Both the position numbers and the translations under genes were made by a program. Below the pieces are notes generated by a model that saw only the letters and a program-made list of their open reading frames with translations, was not told the DNA's origin and made no database searches. This document shows, piece by piece, positions 36,524-45,853 of a DNA stretch of 64,000 bases (position 1 is the first letter of the stretch; the number at the start of each line of letters is the position of its first letter). The DNA comes from Lactiplantibacillus daoliensis (lineage in GTDB: Bacteria > Bacillota > Bacilli > Lactobacillales > Lactobacillaceae), in the NCBI RefSeq assembly GCF_005405005.1, contig NZ_BJDH01000003.1:1-64000 (forward strand), read 5' to 3'.

Positions 36524-39278
36524 AATCATCCTCCTTTACATAACTAAGTCCCAACCGCGATGAATAAGTTAGCCGCCAGCCTTCAAAACTCATTGAAAGA
36601 TCCTGATCTAACGGTAAAGCTAAGGCACCCTTTAGCCACATATTACTTTGCCAACCAGCAAAGTAACGACTAGTCAATTTTTCCAAGTCATTGATGGCTT
36701 GCTCAATTTTATCTGGTCCTGGTGTCACAACAAAGGGAATTCTGACCAGTTGTTGTGCAATCTCTTGCGGTTGAACGCCTGTCAAGTTACGACCGTCGAG
36801 CAAGAAATTGCCCTCATTGGTGCGTTGCACAAGAATCACTTCCAACGTTTCTTGGATATCACGAACTGCCGCACTCGCCTTCTGTTCATCCTTATCAACG
36901 TTGCCGAGACTACGCCCTAGCCAATCATGAATTGTCTCGCCAAACCTAAGATCTGGATCATCAATTTGAAAGACAGCCGCTCTGTCTGTTTTTTGAGTTT
37001 TCTTATCATCAAACTCAGCTCGTACCGCAGCAATACCGGCAATTTCAGAGTCCGTTTTCGACTCATAGACTCGCTGTACAAGTGGCGAAATATCATCGGG
37101 TAACGTAATTGTATTTCCTAAAAAGTGATCCGTTTTCGCCAGTAAATAGTTGCCGTAAACTGCTTTGTTACCAGACCCATAATCATTTGGACCTTGAATT
37201 CCCATAATGAAAAGCTGGGGCTGTTGTAAGTCTTTTGGCCGCGCAATCTGATGTCGGTGCAAGCGACCGGCTCGTTGCAGAATCAAATCCATCGGTGCAA
37301 TGTCTGTGTAGAGTACATCAAAATCAATATCTAACGATTGTTCCAAAACCTGCGTCCCGATGACAATCATTTTATCGGGACGTTCACCATTTTTTCCTAT
37401 TGCCGCCTGTAAAGCTGTTTCCTGAGCAGTCCGGTCAGTAGCCAAAAACGCAGAGTGTAACACCATGAGTTTGATGTCAGACGGAACCAATTTCGCCAAT
37501 GTCTGCGCACGTTTAACCGTATTAACAATAATGCCGGCAATACCACCATCACTAATCTTTGCGACAACCGCAGAGATCAACTCATCGTCAGGTTCATTCA
37601 ATCGTTGAACATGTAATGTCTGGGGCTGCTGGTCACTCAGGCCTGGGAAATCTTTAACTTGCTTAAGCTGGTGACCATCTAGAATACTGAGTAATGGATA
37701 GGCCTCAGTCTCTCCCCAATCGGCTGGCGCGATTAATTTTTTCTCATAGAATTTGCCATATTTTCCTTTTAAATAAGCTCGTAATAAGATATTCCGCTTA
37801 TCCTTAGGCAGAGTCGCTGACAAGATAATAATCGGCACATGATAAGTGCCTAACCATTCGATTGCTTTGCACAGATAAGCATCCATGTAACAATCGTACG
37901 CATGGACTTCATCGATGATGACAACCTTGCCACTAAAGCCTAAATGCCGTAAGAAGAGATGTTTCTGCTTCAATCCCATTAACAGGAGATTATCTATCGT
38001 CCCCACCGTAAACTTCGTTAAAATTGATTTTTTACCGGAAAACCACGTATTTAGGACGACCGAACCAGATTCTCCTTCGTCAGCATAAACATTTACCGCA
38101 TTAGGCAAGGCTAAATATTTCCGATTAAACATTTTTTTACCATGCATCAGATTAATCTGGAAATTTTCGTCTTGCGATTTAGCCAAAATTTCCACCCAAG
38201 CTTCAACTCGATCAAACATTGCATTGGTTGTTGCTTGGGTTGGTAGCCCCATAAAAATACCATCTCGACCAGTTTTATAGGCTAGCTGTTCGGCCGTAAT
38301 CAATGCAATTTCAGTTTTACCTAGTCCCATTGGTGCTTCTACAATCACCATGCCAGGGTCGGTGGTTGCTTCGATTGCTTGCGTCATCTTTGCTTGCACG
38401 GGACGCTCGTCAAATCCCCATCGCGCTTTATAAGGATCATCCAGACTAACCTTTTGTGGTTCCCATTCTCCACCTAAGTCCCAGGCTGCCATCGCATCAC
38501 GAAAACGTTCAGTCATATTAATGTCTTGCCAAGTTTGATCAAGTTCAATCAGTGGAAATAACGGAATACTCTGATCCTGAGTTAAGTATTCACTGGACGC
38601 TACCCAATCGGCCATGATAAGCAACCCTTCTAAGATCACTGCTTGTGGTTGCTTGATATCAGGTACATCACTAGCAACCTGATATCCCGAAGTAACCAGT
38701 CCATAATTAAATAATTCCTTTTGAACATGTTTCCACGGTGCCTGGAGCGCCGGCTTATTGTCGCTTTGAAAGTAATTCGCTGTATAGTCATCTAACTGAT
38801 CGTACGGGCTTTCAAATTCTGGCTTACCATGGTGTCCGCCGATAATCGCCCCAATTGATTCTGGAATTTCAAAATTCTCAACAATGGCTTCACCAGCTAG
38901 TGCATGTGGCGACTTGTTGGCTGAAGCTAAGCGTAACTCATCAAAATCAAGGAAACCGCCACGGGCTAATTGCGATTTCAATTGTTCATCTAGTGAATCA
39001 TCACGATCATACGCTGGTTTCGCTTGAAAAGCGGGCGTTGCCTTCCCGATATCATGGATGAAGCCAACGAACTTAACTAGTTTTTGCGTCTCCTCTTCCG
39101 ATAAAGTTCCCTGTAATATTTGCCGCTGACCGTCACACAACCACTGGTTAAAGAGCCAATTAATTGTCTTTTGGGCATCCGTCAAATGCACAATTAGTGG
39201 CAACCAATATTGTCGACCATCTTCAGATCGTTTTTTCGCCCATAAAACAGATGCTTGTTCAGATAATTTTATGTCCAT
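36513..39278 (-). CDS. cas3: CRISPR effector nuclease-helicase Cas3 (type I-E)
   Basis: A 921-residue single-chain Cas3. The N-terminal HD nuclease shows FIHDIGKATPAFQ (His75-Asp76) and GGHHGKP near 148-153. The helicase part has Walker A in VEAPMGLGKTE (residues 313-323), DEVH at 456-459, SATLPK (motif III) and QRAGRLHRH (motif VI). No key residue seems missing. It is expected to unwind and degrade DNA targeted by Cascade. GGGTAGGG precedes the ATG. It is the first gene of the operon and its leader is long, about 280 bases. Confidence 0.96.
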   Translation of the reverse strand: MDIKLSEQASVLWAKKRSEDGRQYWLPLIVHLTDAQKTINWLFNQWLCDGQRQILQGTLSEEETQKLVKFVGFIHDIGKATPAFQAKPAYDRDDSLDEQLKSQLARGGFLDFDELRLASANKSPHALAGEAIVENFEIPESIGAIIGGHHGKPEFESPYDQLDDYTANYFQSDNKPALQAPWKHVQKELFNYGLVTSGYQVASDVPDIKQPQAVILEGLLIMADWVASSEYLTQDQSIPLFPLIELDQTWQDINMTERFRDAMAAWDLGGEWEPQKVSLDDPYKARWGFDERPVQAKMTQAIEATTDPGMVIVEAPMGLGKTEIALITAEQLAYKTGRDGIFMGLPTQATTNAMFDRVEAWVEILAKSQDENFQINLMHGKKMFNRKYLALPNAVNVYADEGESGSVVLNTWFSGKKSILTKFTVGTIDNLLLMGLKQKHLFLRHLGFSGKVVIIDEVHAYDCYMDAYLCKAIEWLGTYHVPIIILSATLPKDKRNILLRAYLKGKYGKFYEKKLIAPADWGETEAYPLLSILDGHQLKQVKDFPGLSDQQPQTLHVQRLNEPDDELISAVVAKISDGGIAGIIVNTVKRAQTLAKLVPSDIKLMVLHSAFLATDRTAQETALQAAIGKNGERPDKMIVIGTQVLEQSLDIDFDVLYTDIAPMDLILQRAGRLHRHQIARPKDLQQPQLFIMGIQGPNDYGSGNKAVYGNYLLAKTDHFLGNTITLPDDISPLVQRVYESKTDSEIAGIAAVRAEFDDKKTQKTDRAAVFQIDDPDLRFGETIHDWLGRSLGNVDKDEQKASAAVRDIQETLEVILVQRTNEGNFLLDGRNLTGVQPQEIAQQLVRIPFVVTPGPDKIEQAINDLEKLTSRYFAGWQSNMWLKGALALPLDQDLSMSFEGWRLTYSSRLGLSYVKEDDYGQ

Positions 39279-39542
39279 AAGTATTTCCCTACCCTTCGTA
39301 ACTGTTTGCTATGTTTATTTAGTAATTCTAAAACATGAAGATGTTCCATTGCTATACAAATACGAAAACTGCTGAAAAAATTTTTACTGGTACTTTGAGT
39401 AAGATTACAATACCGTTTACTTACTTCACTTTTTGTAAGCGAATACATTTTATGGTGAACTTATCACTTCCTGACATACAAGTTTAGCCATCACTGGCAT
39501 GTTTTCGTAGCACATTCCCCTTTAAGACTATCCTAATCATAA

Positions 39543-39556
39543 TGCAAGCGTTTCCA
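39543..39556 (-). promoter_or_regulatory. cre (CcpA-binding) site at the start of the cas transcript
   Basis: On the minus strand TGGAAACGCTTGCA matches the cre consensus TGNAANCGNTNNCA at every fixed position. It lies about 3-16 bases downstream of the predicted start, a location where CcpA represses. Confidence 0.7.
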
Positions 39557-39565
39557 AAACAACTC

Positions 39566-39571
39566 ATTATA
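39566..39571 (-). promoter_or_regulatory. Minus 10 box of the presumed cas operon promoter
   Basis: A perfect TATAAT on the minus strand, with start expected near 39559. The -35 region is weak (TAAACT at 17 bp), so the promoter may need activation or may be intrinsically low. Confidence 0.5.
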
Positions 39572-39711
39572 CAACTTTAGTAATTCAAAGTTTAGGTCTG
39601 TCCTATCCCAATGATGTACTGACTTATTTTTCATCACTAACGCTTGCTATTTTTTGGTCGCCATTTCCAGATTTACCTTGACCACATTTATCACAATTTT
39701 ATTATTTAACA

Positions 39712-41754
39712 AAATCAACCCCACACTGTGTGGGGAACACATAACACGCAACTCAAATGGCAACGTGGCATGGGGATCATCCCTACGTATGTGGGGAGCA
39801 CTGATAGGTCATACTGTTGTCACTAACTACCTCAGGGATCATCCCTACGTATGTGGGGAGCACGAAATGGTACGGTTCAGTGCCGCCAAGGATATAGGAT
39901 CATCCCTACGTATGTGGGGAGCACTTTCATTCTTTAAAGCCTGAAAATTTTTATCAGGGATCATCCCTACGTATGTGGGGAGCACAAAGCTATAACGAAA
40001 CAACCGGTGGCCTAACCGGGATCATCCCTACGTATGTGGAGAGCACTGATCACATCGGTAAGAGTCCGCCAATCAGTCAGGATCATCCCTACGTATGTGG
40101 GGAGCACAATTAGTTTTCAATCCAGATAAGACACGAAAAAGGATCATCCCTACGTATGTGGGGAGCACTCTTTCTTTCGAATTTTAAAATCAATTTAGCC
40201 AGGATCATCCCTACGTATGTGGGGAGCACTTGAACTTTTTCTAATTTGGGTAGTTGTTGATAGGATCATCCCTACGTATGTGGGGAGCACAAATCGTCAG
40301 TGTGCGCATTGTTATCGTATTGAGGATCATCCCTACGTATGTGGGGAGCACGCGCTGCCAAGAGCTGTTTCCAAAATAACATCGGGATCATCCCTACGTA
40401 TGTGGGGAGCACGATAAAACGTCTTGCATGGGTTGATGGTCTGAGGGATCATCCCTACGTATGTGGGGAGCACTTCGGCAAAGTTTGAAAATGCCTCTGT
40501 ATTAAAGGATCATCCCTACGTATGTGGGGAGCACAAATTACTTTTAGCTCACTAGTTAAAAATGCTGGGATCATCCCTACGTATGTGGGGAGCACTCCGG
40601 AAGCTTAGCCACCTTAGACACGCCGTTAGGATCATCCCTACGTATGTGGGGAGCACGTTTCTGGTGAACGTGCCAATGACTTTGTAGCAGGATCATCCCT
40701 ACGTATGTGGGGAGCACCATAGGCCGAAAGTGTCTTCTTGGCGGCCTCCAGGATCATCCCTACGTATGTGGGGAGCACGATTCAAGTTGCGTCATGACAG
40801 GTTTATTGCCAGGATCATCCCTACGTATGTGGGGAGCACAAGTATTGCAATGGTGTGTGCTTAATCGAATTGGGATCATCCCTACGTATGTGGGGAGCAC
40901 AGCTACTAGCGCACAAAGCCAAGCAACCAATGAGGATCATCCCTACGTATGTGGGGAGCACGTCAGGTGGCTTAGATTATGTTGAAAGTGACGAGGATCA
41001 TCCCTACGTATGTGGGGAGCACAATCTTTAACGCCGTCGATGGTGTGATTGCGTGGGATCATCCCTACGTATGTGGGGAGCACACAACAGCAATTCTTGT
41101 GTTATTTGTTGTCTTAGGATCATCCCTACGTATGTGGGGAGCACGCTAATGCCTGATAAAGAGCCAGTTGACGTATAGGATCATCCCTACGTATGTGGGG
41201 AGCACGTAAAGATTTTTATCGTTTACAAGCTATTTTAAGGATCATCCCTACGTATGTGGGGAGCACAGAAATGCTTTAGATCATGATAATGAAAAAACAG
41301 GATCATCCCTACGTATGTGGGGAGCACTTATCATTATTCATAATTTCAAGCCCTAATTTAGGATCATCCCTACGTATGTGGGGAGCACTAAAAACTCGAT
41401 ATTAACTCAACTTTACCATAAGGATCATCCCTACGTATGTGGGGAGCACAATTGTTTGCATTTCTGAAAATTTAGAAGCATAGGATCATCCCTACGTATG
41501 TGGGGAGCACTTTACCTCTGGTTAAAAAAATGCTTGGTGGGTAGGATCATCCCTACGTATGTGGGGAGCACTGGTAATGATCGCACGATCACAGGTCGCA
41601 TTAAGGATCATCCCTACGTATGTGAGGAGCACTTATTATTGATTGTCGTTAGTTGGTCGCCTTGAGGATCATCCCTACGTATGTGGGGAGCACACACTTA
41701 TTAAATATGAAAACGCGCCCGACACAGGATCATCCCTACGTATGTGGGGAGCAC
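39712..41754 (-). CRISPR. CRISPR array 2, type I-E, 34 repeats
   Basis: Thirty-four repeats (33 near-identical plus a degenerate one at 39712-39740) and 33 spacers. All spacers are 33 bp except one of 34 bp at 39802-39835. The minus-strand repeat starts GTGCTCCCCACA and ends GGGATGATCC; it differs from array 1 in two bases near the start and in two loop bases. The low-coordinate end is degenerate, with an extra base in the last repeat, and single changes occur at 40019 and 41605, so the leader is at the high-coordinate end. This array is upstream of cas3 and is read in the same direction. Confidence 0.97.
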
Positions 41755-41794
41755 ACTAAAAATTCATTGATATAACGGCATTTTAAATTTTCAA
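41755..41794 (-). promoter_or_regulatory. Leader of CRISPR array 2
   Basis: The minus strand reads TTGAAAATTTAA, then GCCGTTATATC, then TTTTTAGT against the first repeat, closely matching the leader of array 1. Confidence 0.75.
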
Positions 41795-42230
41795 TATCAA
41801 CAATTTACATTAACTTGCATCCTGACTTTCAAATCACATTTCAAGCATACAGTAGCAATTAGACTTTAACAATACACAAATCTAACAACACATCAGATTG
41901 TCGTACAAGATACCGATAAAATAGCAAAATTCTAATTCCTATACTCATATTAAAAACCTTTCTAACTTAACAGAAAATACAACTAAAAAAGGCAACCCGT
42001 GATGACAATTATCTCTGGAGACCTGACTGTACCAGTCAGTAATAAGTTTATAACCGAAGACAGCTTAACAGGTGTCCCTCAGAAAACAGCTATCCATATA
42101 AAATTGGCGTTTAACACCACACATCAAATATGGCTACACACCCAAATCGGAAAACAACTCGATCATAATAACCACCCGTCAAACGAGTGATTTGCTCCAG
42201 ACCTATAAACCAAATGTACTGACCAACATT
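41795..42230. other. Gene-free interval beyond the array 2 leader
   Basis: AT-rich sequence with no convincing gene; a 63-codon plus-strand frame at 41999 lacks a ribosome binding site. A small perfect inverted repeat (CTGACTG/CAGTCAG) lies at 42020-42036. The distal leader and array promoter probably lie in its first part. Confidence 0.45.
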
Positions 42231-42527
42231 TCAGGGCGCTGACTTTTGTGGGCCAAACATCATTAAGACACTCTTTCCCTCCAGATATCTCGTAAAGCTT
42301 AAAACACTCAATTTTAGTGGGATACTGACCAGCAAATGAACATGATCTGGCATCATATGTCCCTCAATTATTTTGACACCTTTGTACTGACATAACATTC
42401 TAATATCCGTTTGCAAGTCACGACGATATTGATTATAAATTATTTTTCTCCTATACTTTGGAGTGAATACAATATGGTATTTGCACAGCCATTTGGTATG
42501 TGCAAGACTGTTTAGCTTATTCGCCAT
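42231..42527 (-). pseudogene. Truncated IS200/IS605-type TnpA transposase
   Basis: 98 codons resemble the N-terminal two-thirds of a Y1 transposase: LAHTKWLCKYHIVFTPKYRRK and the HUH motif in GHMMPDHVHLLVSIP. Intact TnpA is about 150 residues; here the frame leaves the family after RYLEGKSVLMMF and ends in GPQKSAP, so the segment with the catalytic Tyr is gone. GGGG precedes the ATG at 42527. It is probably inactive. Confidence 0.82.
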
Positions 42528-42640
42528 TTCAAGCGTCCCCTTTCGATTTAGCAATGTTGGCTTCGACACCTACATTCTAAGTCAATCGGAGGCGCTTTGG
42601 TTTAACCACTTTGCCATCCGCCCGCATAGCGGGTGGTTTT
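42231..42640 (-). mobile_element. Remnant of an IS200-type element
   Basis: The tnpA fragment is preceded by a sequence rich in secondary structure, including a hairpin CCGCCCGC/GCGGGTGG at 42618-42636 of the type that TnpA binds at the left end. The right end and the tnpA 3' end are missing. No tnpB is present. Confidence 0.7.
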
Positions 42641-42692
42641 TTGTTTCGCACGCTTTAGCGCGCTCAACTCGGCCTAAAGGCATAATCAAAAT

Positions 42693-42730
42693 AGCGCATT
42701 AAATTTTCACAAAAGAAAATTCAATGCGCT
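42693..42730 (-). terminator. Terminator of the small membrane-peptide gene
   Basis: AGCGCATTGAATTTTC and GAAAATTTAATGCGCT form a 16-bp stem with one mismatch and a 6-base loop; ATTTTGATT follows on the minus strand. Confidence 0.65.
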
Positions 42731-42770
42731 TGTTCGTTATATGCTCAATGTACCAGAGGGCACAACAAAT

Positions 42771-42878
42771 TTATATCTGACCTAAGACACTAATAAGTGC
42801 TCCTATCAAAACAATGCAAACCGGTATCATTATAAGTAACTTACAAATGAGTGAAAATAAATTATCGTCATCATTCAT
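42771..42878 (-). CDS. 35-residue membrane peptide of unknown function
   Basis: A short gene coding for an acidic start (MNDDDN), then a single hydrophobic helix (about residues 7-33, LFSLICKLLIMIPVCIV and onward). GGGGGG lies 6 bases before the ATG. A promoter (TTGTTA, 17 bp, TATGAT) sits about 45-75 bases upstream and a terminator-like hairpin follows, so this is a complete, tight transcription unit. Small single-helix peptides include type I toxins and regulators of membrane enzymes; I cannot say which, and homology is unknown. Confidence 0.6.
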   Translation of the reverse strand: MNDDDNLFSLICKLLIMIPVCIVLIGALISVLGQI

Positions 42879-42925
42879 ATTTGTCCCCCCACTCAAAGGA
42901 TTATGAAAAATGTTGATCACCAATA

Positions 42926-42954
42926 ATCATAGCCCATCAATAATTCTTTAACAA
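42926..42954 (-). promoter_or_regulatory. Promoter of the membrane-peptide gene
   Basis: TTGTTA (42954-42949) and TATGAT (42931-42926) with a 17-bp spacer on the minus strand. Confidence 0.65.
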
Positions 42955-43548
42955 TAACTATCAGGATATTAGGCCGCTCCCTACCTCTATAGTAAAATAC
43001 TCAGTCTACTCCCCACACAAGCTTAATCTCCTAAAACTATGTAAAACTCAATTGCAACAATCTAAGAAATGAACGCGTCATGTTCTTTCATAAGGAACAG
43101 AAGTATCGGCACTCTGACGCGATAGCTAAGATGGTTCTAACAAATCTACAAAGATAATCAAACTAAGTCATTCCCGACCAATCATCTAAGATGAATTAGC
43201 GAGTTTTATTAAAGCAGAGTTCAGATCAATTTTACAAACCAGGATACTTGGCATCGAATTAACCAGCACTACGCATAAAAGAAGACTTAGTCGAAAAACT
43301 AAGTCCCCTTTCATATATTCTAAACCGAAATTATTTTCCAGGAATTAAAGCTACACAAATAGTCGGATAATCAATTTCTAGGTTTCGAGTATCATCTGAC
43401 ATAAAAAAAAGTAATCTCCTCGTAAACAACTACGTTGAGATTACTTTCATTTTGGTCTGAAGTTGTTAAGATACCTTGTCTAAAATATTGATTTTCCCTT
43501 CTAGAGACGACTTTATCTTCTCAGTTTGTCTTACTTGATATAAGCAGG
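42955..43548. other. Gene-poor interval upstream of the SDR gene's 3' end
   Basis: Apart from hairpins, nothing resembling a gene is seen. A 7-bp stem (GACTTAG/CTAAGTC, 43284-43305) could be a second terminator in the minus direction, and the SDR terminator is at 43402-43446. Confidence 0.5.
43402..43446 (-). terminator. Terminator of the SDR gene
   Basis: GTAATCTC and GAGATTAC arms at 43411 and 43437 with TTTTTTTT following on the minus strand. Confidence 0.75.
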
Positions 43549-44262
43549 TTACCAAGGAACAATACCATCAATATCTGAAAACGTACCAGAATCAGTTAAC
43601 ACATCAGAAGTGGCCAATTCCACGGTCCGCGCCACACCCACTTGCACGGTCCGATTACCACCGCCACCACCAAAACTGGTGTCTACCCAGCCAGGATTGA
43701 CGGCATTTACCGTGACAGGCGTTCCTTCAAGTTCTGCGGCGAGTTTAACGGTGAACATATTGACCGCCGACTTAGAAGCCTGATAGCCTGATGCTTGTAG
43801 CTTGTGAATGCTGGTACTGGCATCGCTGGCCAAAGTCAATGATCCCACCGCACTGGAGATATTGATAATCCGGCCAGCCGGCGCTGCCTTCAAAAGTGGT
43901 AAGAAGACCTGCGTGACGTCGATCAAGCCGAAATAATTTACGTTAAAATCTTGCCGAATTGCGTCTAGTGACAGTTCTGATGGCTTAGTCTCATGATCAA
44001 CGGCAATACCAGCATTATTGATTAGAATATCTAAATTATCAGTGATATTCGCTTTCGCGGCAACAATCGACTCATGATCGGTCACATCTAACTGTACTGC
44101 CTGAGCTTGAACACCAACAGCCTCGAGCCGAGCAACCGCAGCCTGTCCACGGGCTAAATTTCTAGAACCAACATAGATGTACTGGCCTTTCAAACCAAGT
44201 TCTAGGGCTAATTCGTAACCCATCCCGCGATCAGCACCAGTAATTAATGTCTTGATAGTCAT
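43549..44262 (-). CDS. Short-chain dehydrogenase/reductase
   Basis: A 237-residue SDR with the NAD(P)-binding motif TGADRGMG at the N-terminus, NNAG mid-protein, and the catalytic S-Y-K set in ISSAVGS and YQASKSA. The GSR after the second strand suggests NADPH use (inference). The substrate is unknown. The ATG at 44262 is 8 bases after GGAAG; a second ATG at 44268 is closer and less likely. It is divergent from a MerR-family gene, which probably regulates it. Confidence 0.9.
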   Translation of the reverse strand: MTIKTLITGADRGMGYELALELGLKGQYIYVGSRNLARGQAAVARLEAVGVQAQAVQLDVTDHESIVAAKANITDNLDILINNAGIAVDHETKPSELSLDAIRQDFNVNYFGLIDVTQVFLPLLKAAPAGRIINISSAVGSLTLASDASTSIHKLQASGYQASKSAVNMFTVKLAAELEGTPVTVNAVNPGWVDTSFGGGGGNRTVQVGVARTVELATSDVLTDSGTFSDIDGIVPW

Positions 44263-44268
44263 ATCCAT

Positions 44269-44332
44269 AGCTTCCTTTTCTGTTATGATGAATATACTAT
44301 ATCAGCCTAACGTAACGAGAGGTCAAGCCGAA
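44269..44332. promoter_or_regulatory. Shared control region of the SDR and MerR genes
   Basis: A 64-bp divergent gap with a TATAGTATATTC-type -10 region on the minus strand. A CCT/AGG dyad around CGTTACG (near 44309-44325) could be the MerR operator. Confidence 0.45.
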
Positions 44333-44713
44333 ATGGATAACAATAAATTGATGCGAATCGGTGAGTTTGCTAAAGCCGCTAATGTCACTATTCGAACAGT
44401 CAGATATTACTTAGAGTGTGGCTTATTACCACCAGAAAAGCGCAACGAAAATAATCAACGGATCTTTAATGATGAAGACCTACACTGGATAACTAATTTA
44501 CATTATTTGAGAGAAGCTGGCATGTCGATTGCCGAATTGCAACACTACACCACCTTAGTACGTGAAGGCGATAGCAGCTTACCTCAACGAATTGAATTAA
44601 TGCGCAAACAGCGTAAGCAAGTCATCGCTTCAATTGCTGATAAGCAGGAACAGCTGAAAGTAATTGATCATAAACTTGAGCGGTATTTGGCTGGAGACAG
44701 TGCGGTGATGTGA
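44333..44713 (+). CDS. MerR-family transcriptional regulator
   Basis: A 126-residue regulator with the winged helix MRIGEFAKAANVTIRTVRYYLECGLL, followed by a helical dimerisation region (ELMRKQRKQVIASIADKQEQLKVIDHKLERYL). No Cys-based metal site is seen, so it is closer to organic-ligand or redox-sensing members such as those next to SDR genes. The ATG at 44333 has GAGAGG upstream. A very strong hairpin follows the stop. Confidence 0.9.
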   Translation: MDNNKLMRIGEFAKAANVTIRTVRYYLECGLLPPEKRNENNQRIFNDEDLHWITNLHYLREAGMSIAELQHYTTLVREGDSSLPQRIELMRKQRKQVIASIADKQEQLKVIDHKLERYLAGDSAVM

Positions 44714-44766
44714 GCAACATAAACAAACAGGCCTCGAAATCGCCGAGGCCTGTTTGTTTATGTTGC
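44714..44766. terminator. Long bidirectional terminator hairpin
   Basis: A perfect 23-bp stem (arms 44714-44736 and 44744-44766) with a 7-base loop lies just after the MerR gene and before the 3' end of rlmH. Perfect stems of this length are uncommon. Confidence 0.8.
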
Positions 44767-44826
44767 TTATGGTGTAGGCTTCCGTAACTATACCCCACTT
44801 AACGGTCAATCCTAAGAAAAATCGTC

Positions 44827-45306
44827 TCACTTGTGATACGGAGACCCAATATTAATCATAAACGCCCGATAAACCTGTTCCGTCAGTACCAACCGCATCA
44901 ACTGATGAGGCAGTGTGAAGCGGCCAAACGAAATCTGCGTATCAGCACGTTTTAATACTTCCGGCGCTAATCCCAACGAGCCACCAATCACAAAATCAAT
45001 ATCACTGTGCCCATAAGTCGTCAGCTTATCAATTTCGGCCGCGAATTCTTCACTCGACCGCTCTTCCCCTAAAATCGCTAACGCATACACGTAATCGCGA
45101 TCCTTGATCTTATCCAGGATACGAGCACCTTCTTTTTCCATGACGTTAGCCATCTCTGCGTTACTTAATGACTCTGGCGCCTTTTCATCTGGAACCTCGA
45201 CAATTTGGAATTTTGCAAATTTACTCATCCGTTTCGCATATTCCGCAATCCCCTGTTTGAAGTATTTTTCCTTTAATTTTCCGACACAGATAATTTTGAT
45301 GTTCAT
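44827..45306 (-). CDS. rlmH: 23S rRNA pseudouridine1915 N3-methyltransferase RlmH
   Basis: A 159-residue SPOUT methyltransferase acting on pseudouridine 1915 of 23S rRNA in assembled ribosomes. It begins [16 protein letters not shown] and ends with the SAM-binding knot region FVIGGSLGL and [19 protein letters not shown]. Length equals the family's 155-159. It lies downstream of htrA with the DnaA-box region between. Confidence 0.97.
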   Translation of the reverse strand: MNIKIICVGKLKEKYFKQGIAEYAKRMSKFAKFQIVEVPDEKAPESLSNAEMANVMEKEGARILDKIKDRDYVYALAILGEERSSEEFAAEIDKLTTYGHSDIDFVIGGSLGLAPEVLKRADTQISFGRFTLPHQLMRLVLTEQVYRAFMINIGSPYHK

Positions 45307-45797
45307 AATTTACCACCTTTACACAAGTTATCAACAAAGTTATCCACAGGTGCATAACTCAATTTTCTATATGTTGTGTTGAACGTATGTTTGCCACAAC
45401 ATTTATTTAGACCCTTTTTGTCAAGTTCATCCGGACTTATCCACAGTTTTCCACAGCAACATTTGTTCGTAGTCTCCGGTTGTAAATCCTATTATATCAA
45501 CAATCGTTCTTGATTAAAATATATTTTAAAAATTTAGTCCACAGGTAAAAGGTCGCCCTGTGTATAACTTCTGAACAAGCCCAATTGCCGCTCTGACGCT
45601 TGTTAATAAATTACCACAACCAAGCACAAAAGTTATCCCCGAAGTTATGCACAATTATGCACAGATCCCTTGGCTGGTAAAAAATGGTCAGTCGTGCTTG
45701 CAACTGCTTCGTTCGGATTTTATTAGCCTTAGTCCCGTGAGATCGTCACAACCGCAACTTTTGAAAAAACTAGTCTTCGGTTTTTCATGATTCAACG
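45307..45797. other. DnaA-box-rich interval between rlmH and htrA
   Basis: No gene is present in about 490 bases. Five exact DnaA boxes (TTATNCACA) lie at 45340, 45437, 45559 (reverse), 45645 and 45655, with further one-mismatch copies at 45328 (TTATCAACA), 45349 (reverse) and 45447 (TTTTCCACA). An AT-rich tract runs through 45488-45537. The arrangement resembles an origin or a DnaA-binding cluster. dnaA and dnaN are not in the window, so its role is open. Confidence 0.8.
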
Positions 45798-45838
45798 CAA
45801 AAAGCGCGCTAGGACACGATTGCATCCTAGCACGCTTA
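45798..45838 (-). terminator. Terminator of htrA
   Basis: AAGCGTGCTAGGA pairs with TCCTAGCGCGCTT (one mismatch) on the minus strand, followed by TTTTGC. Confidence 0.8.
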
Positions 45839-45853
45839 TGAAAGCTTCATTTT

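Larger units (their letters stand above)
39279..39711. other. Interval between cas3 and the trailer of array 2
   Basis: No gene is seen in these 433 bases. They hold the presumed cas promoter with its cre site, a long leader, and an inverted repeat near 39418-39440 (arms CTTAC/GTAAG in minus reading) whose role is unknown. Confidence 0.55.

Noticed and set aside
39654-40985. Reading frames over CRISPR array 2
   Set aside because: The same artefact: repeated DHPYVCGEH or SSLRMWGA derive from the repeat.
41999-42190. 63-codon plus-strand frame near the array 2 leader
   Set aside because: No usable ribosome binding site and no recognisable composition of a protein.
44827-45306. rlmH as an integration site of an SCC-type cassette
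   Set aside because: The 3' end of rlmH is intact and no recombinase or direct repeats are seen around it.
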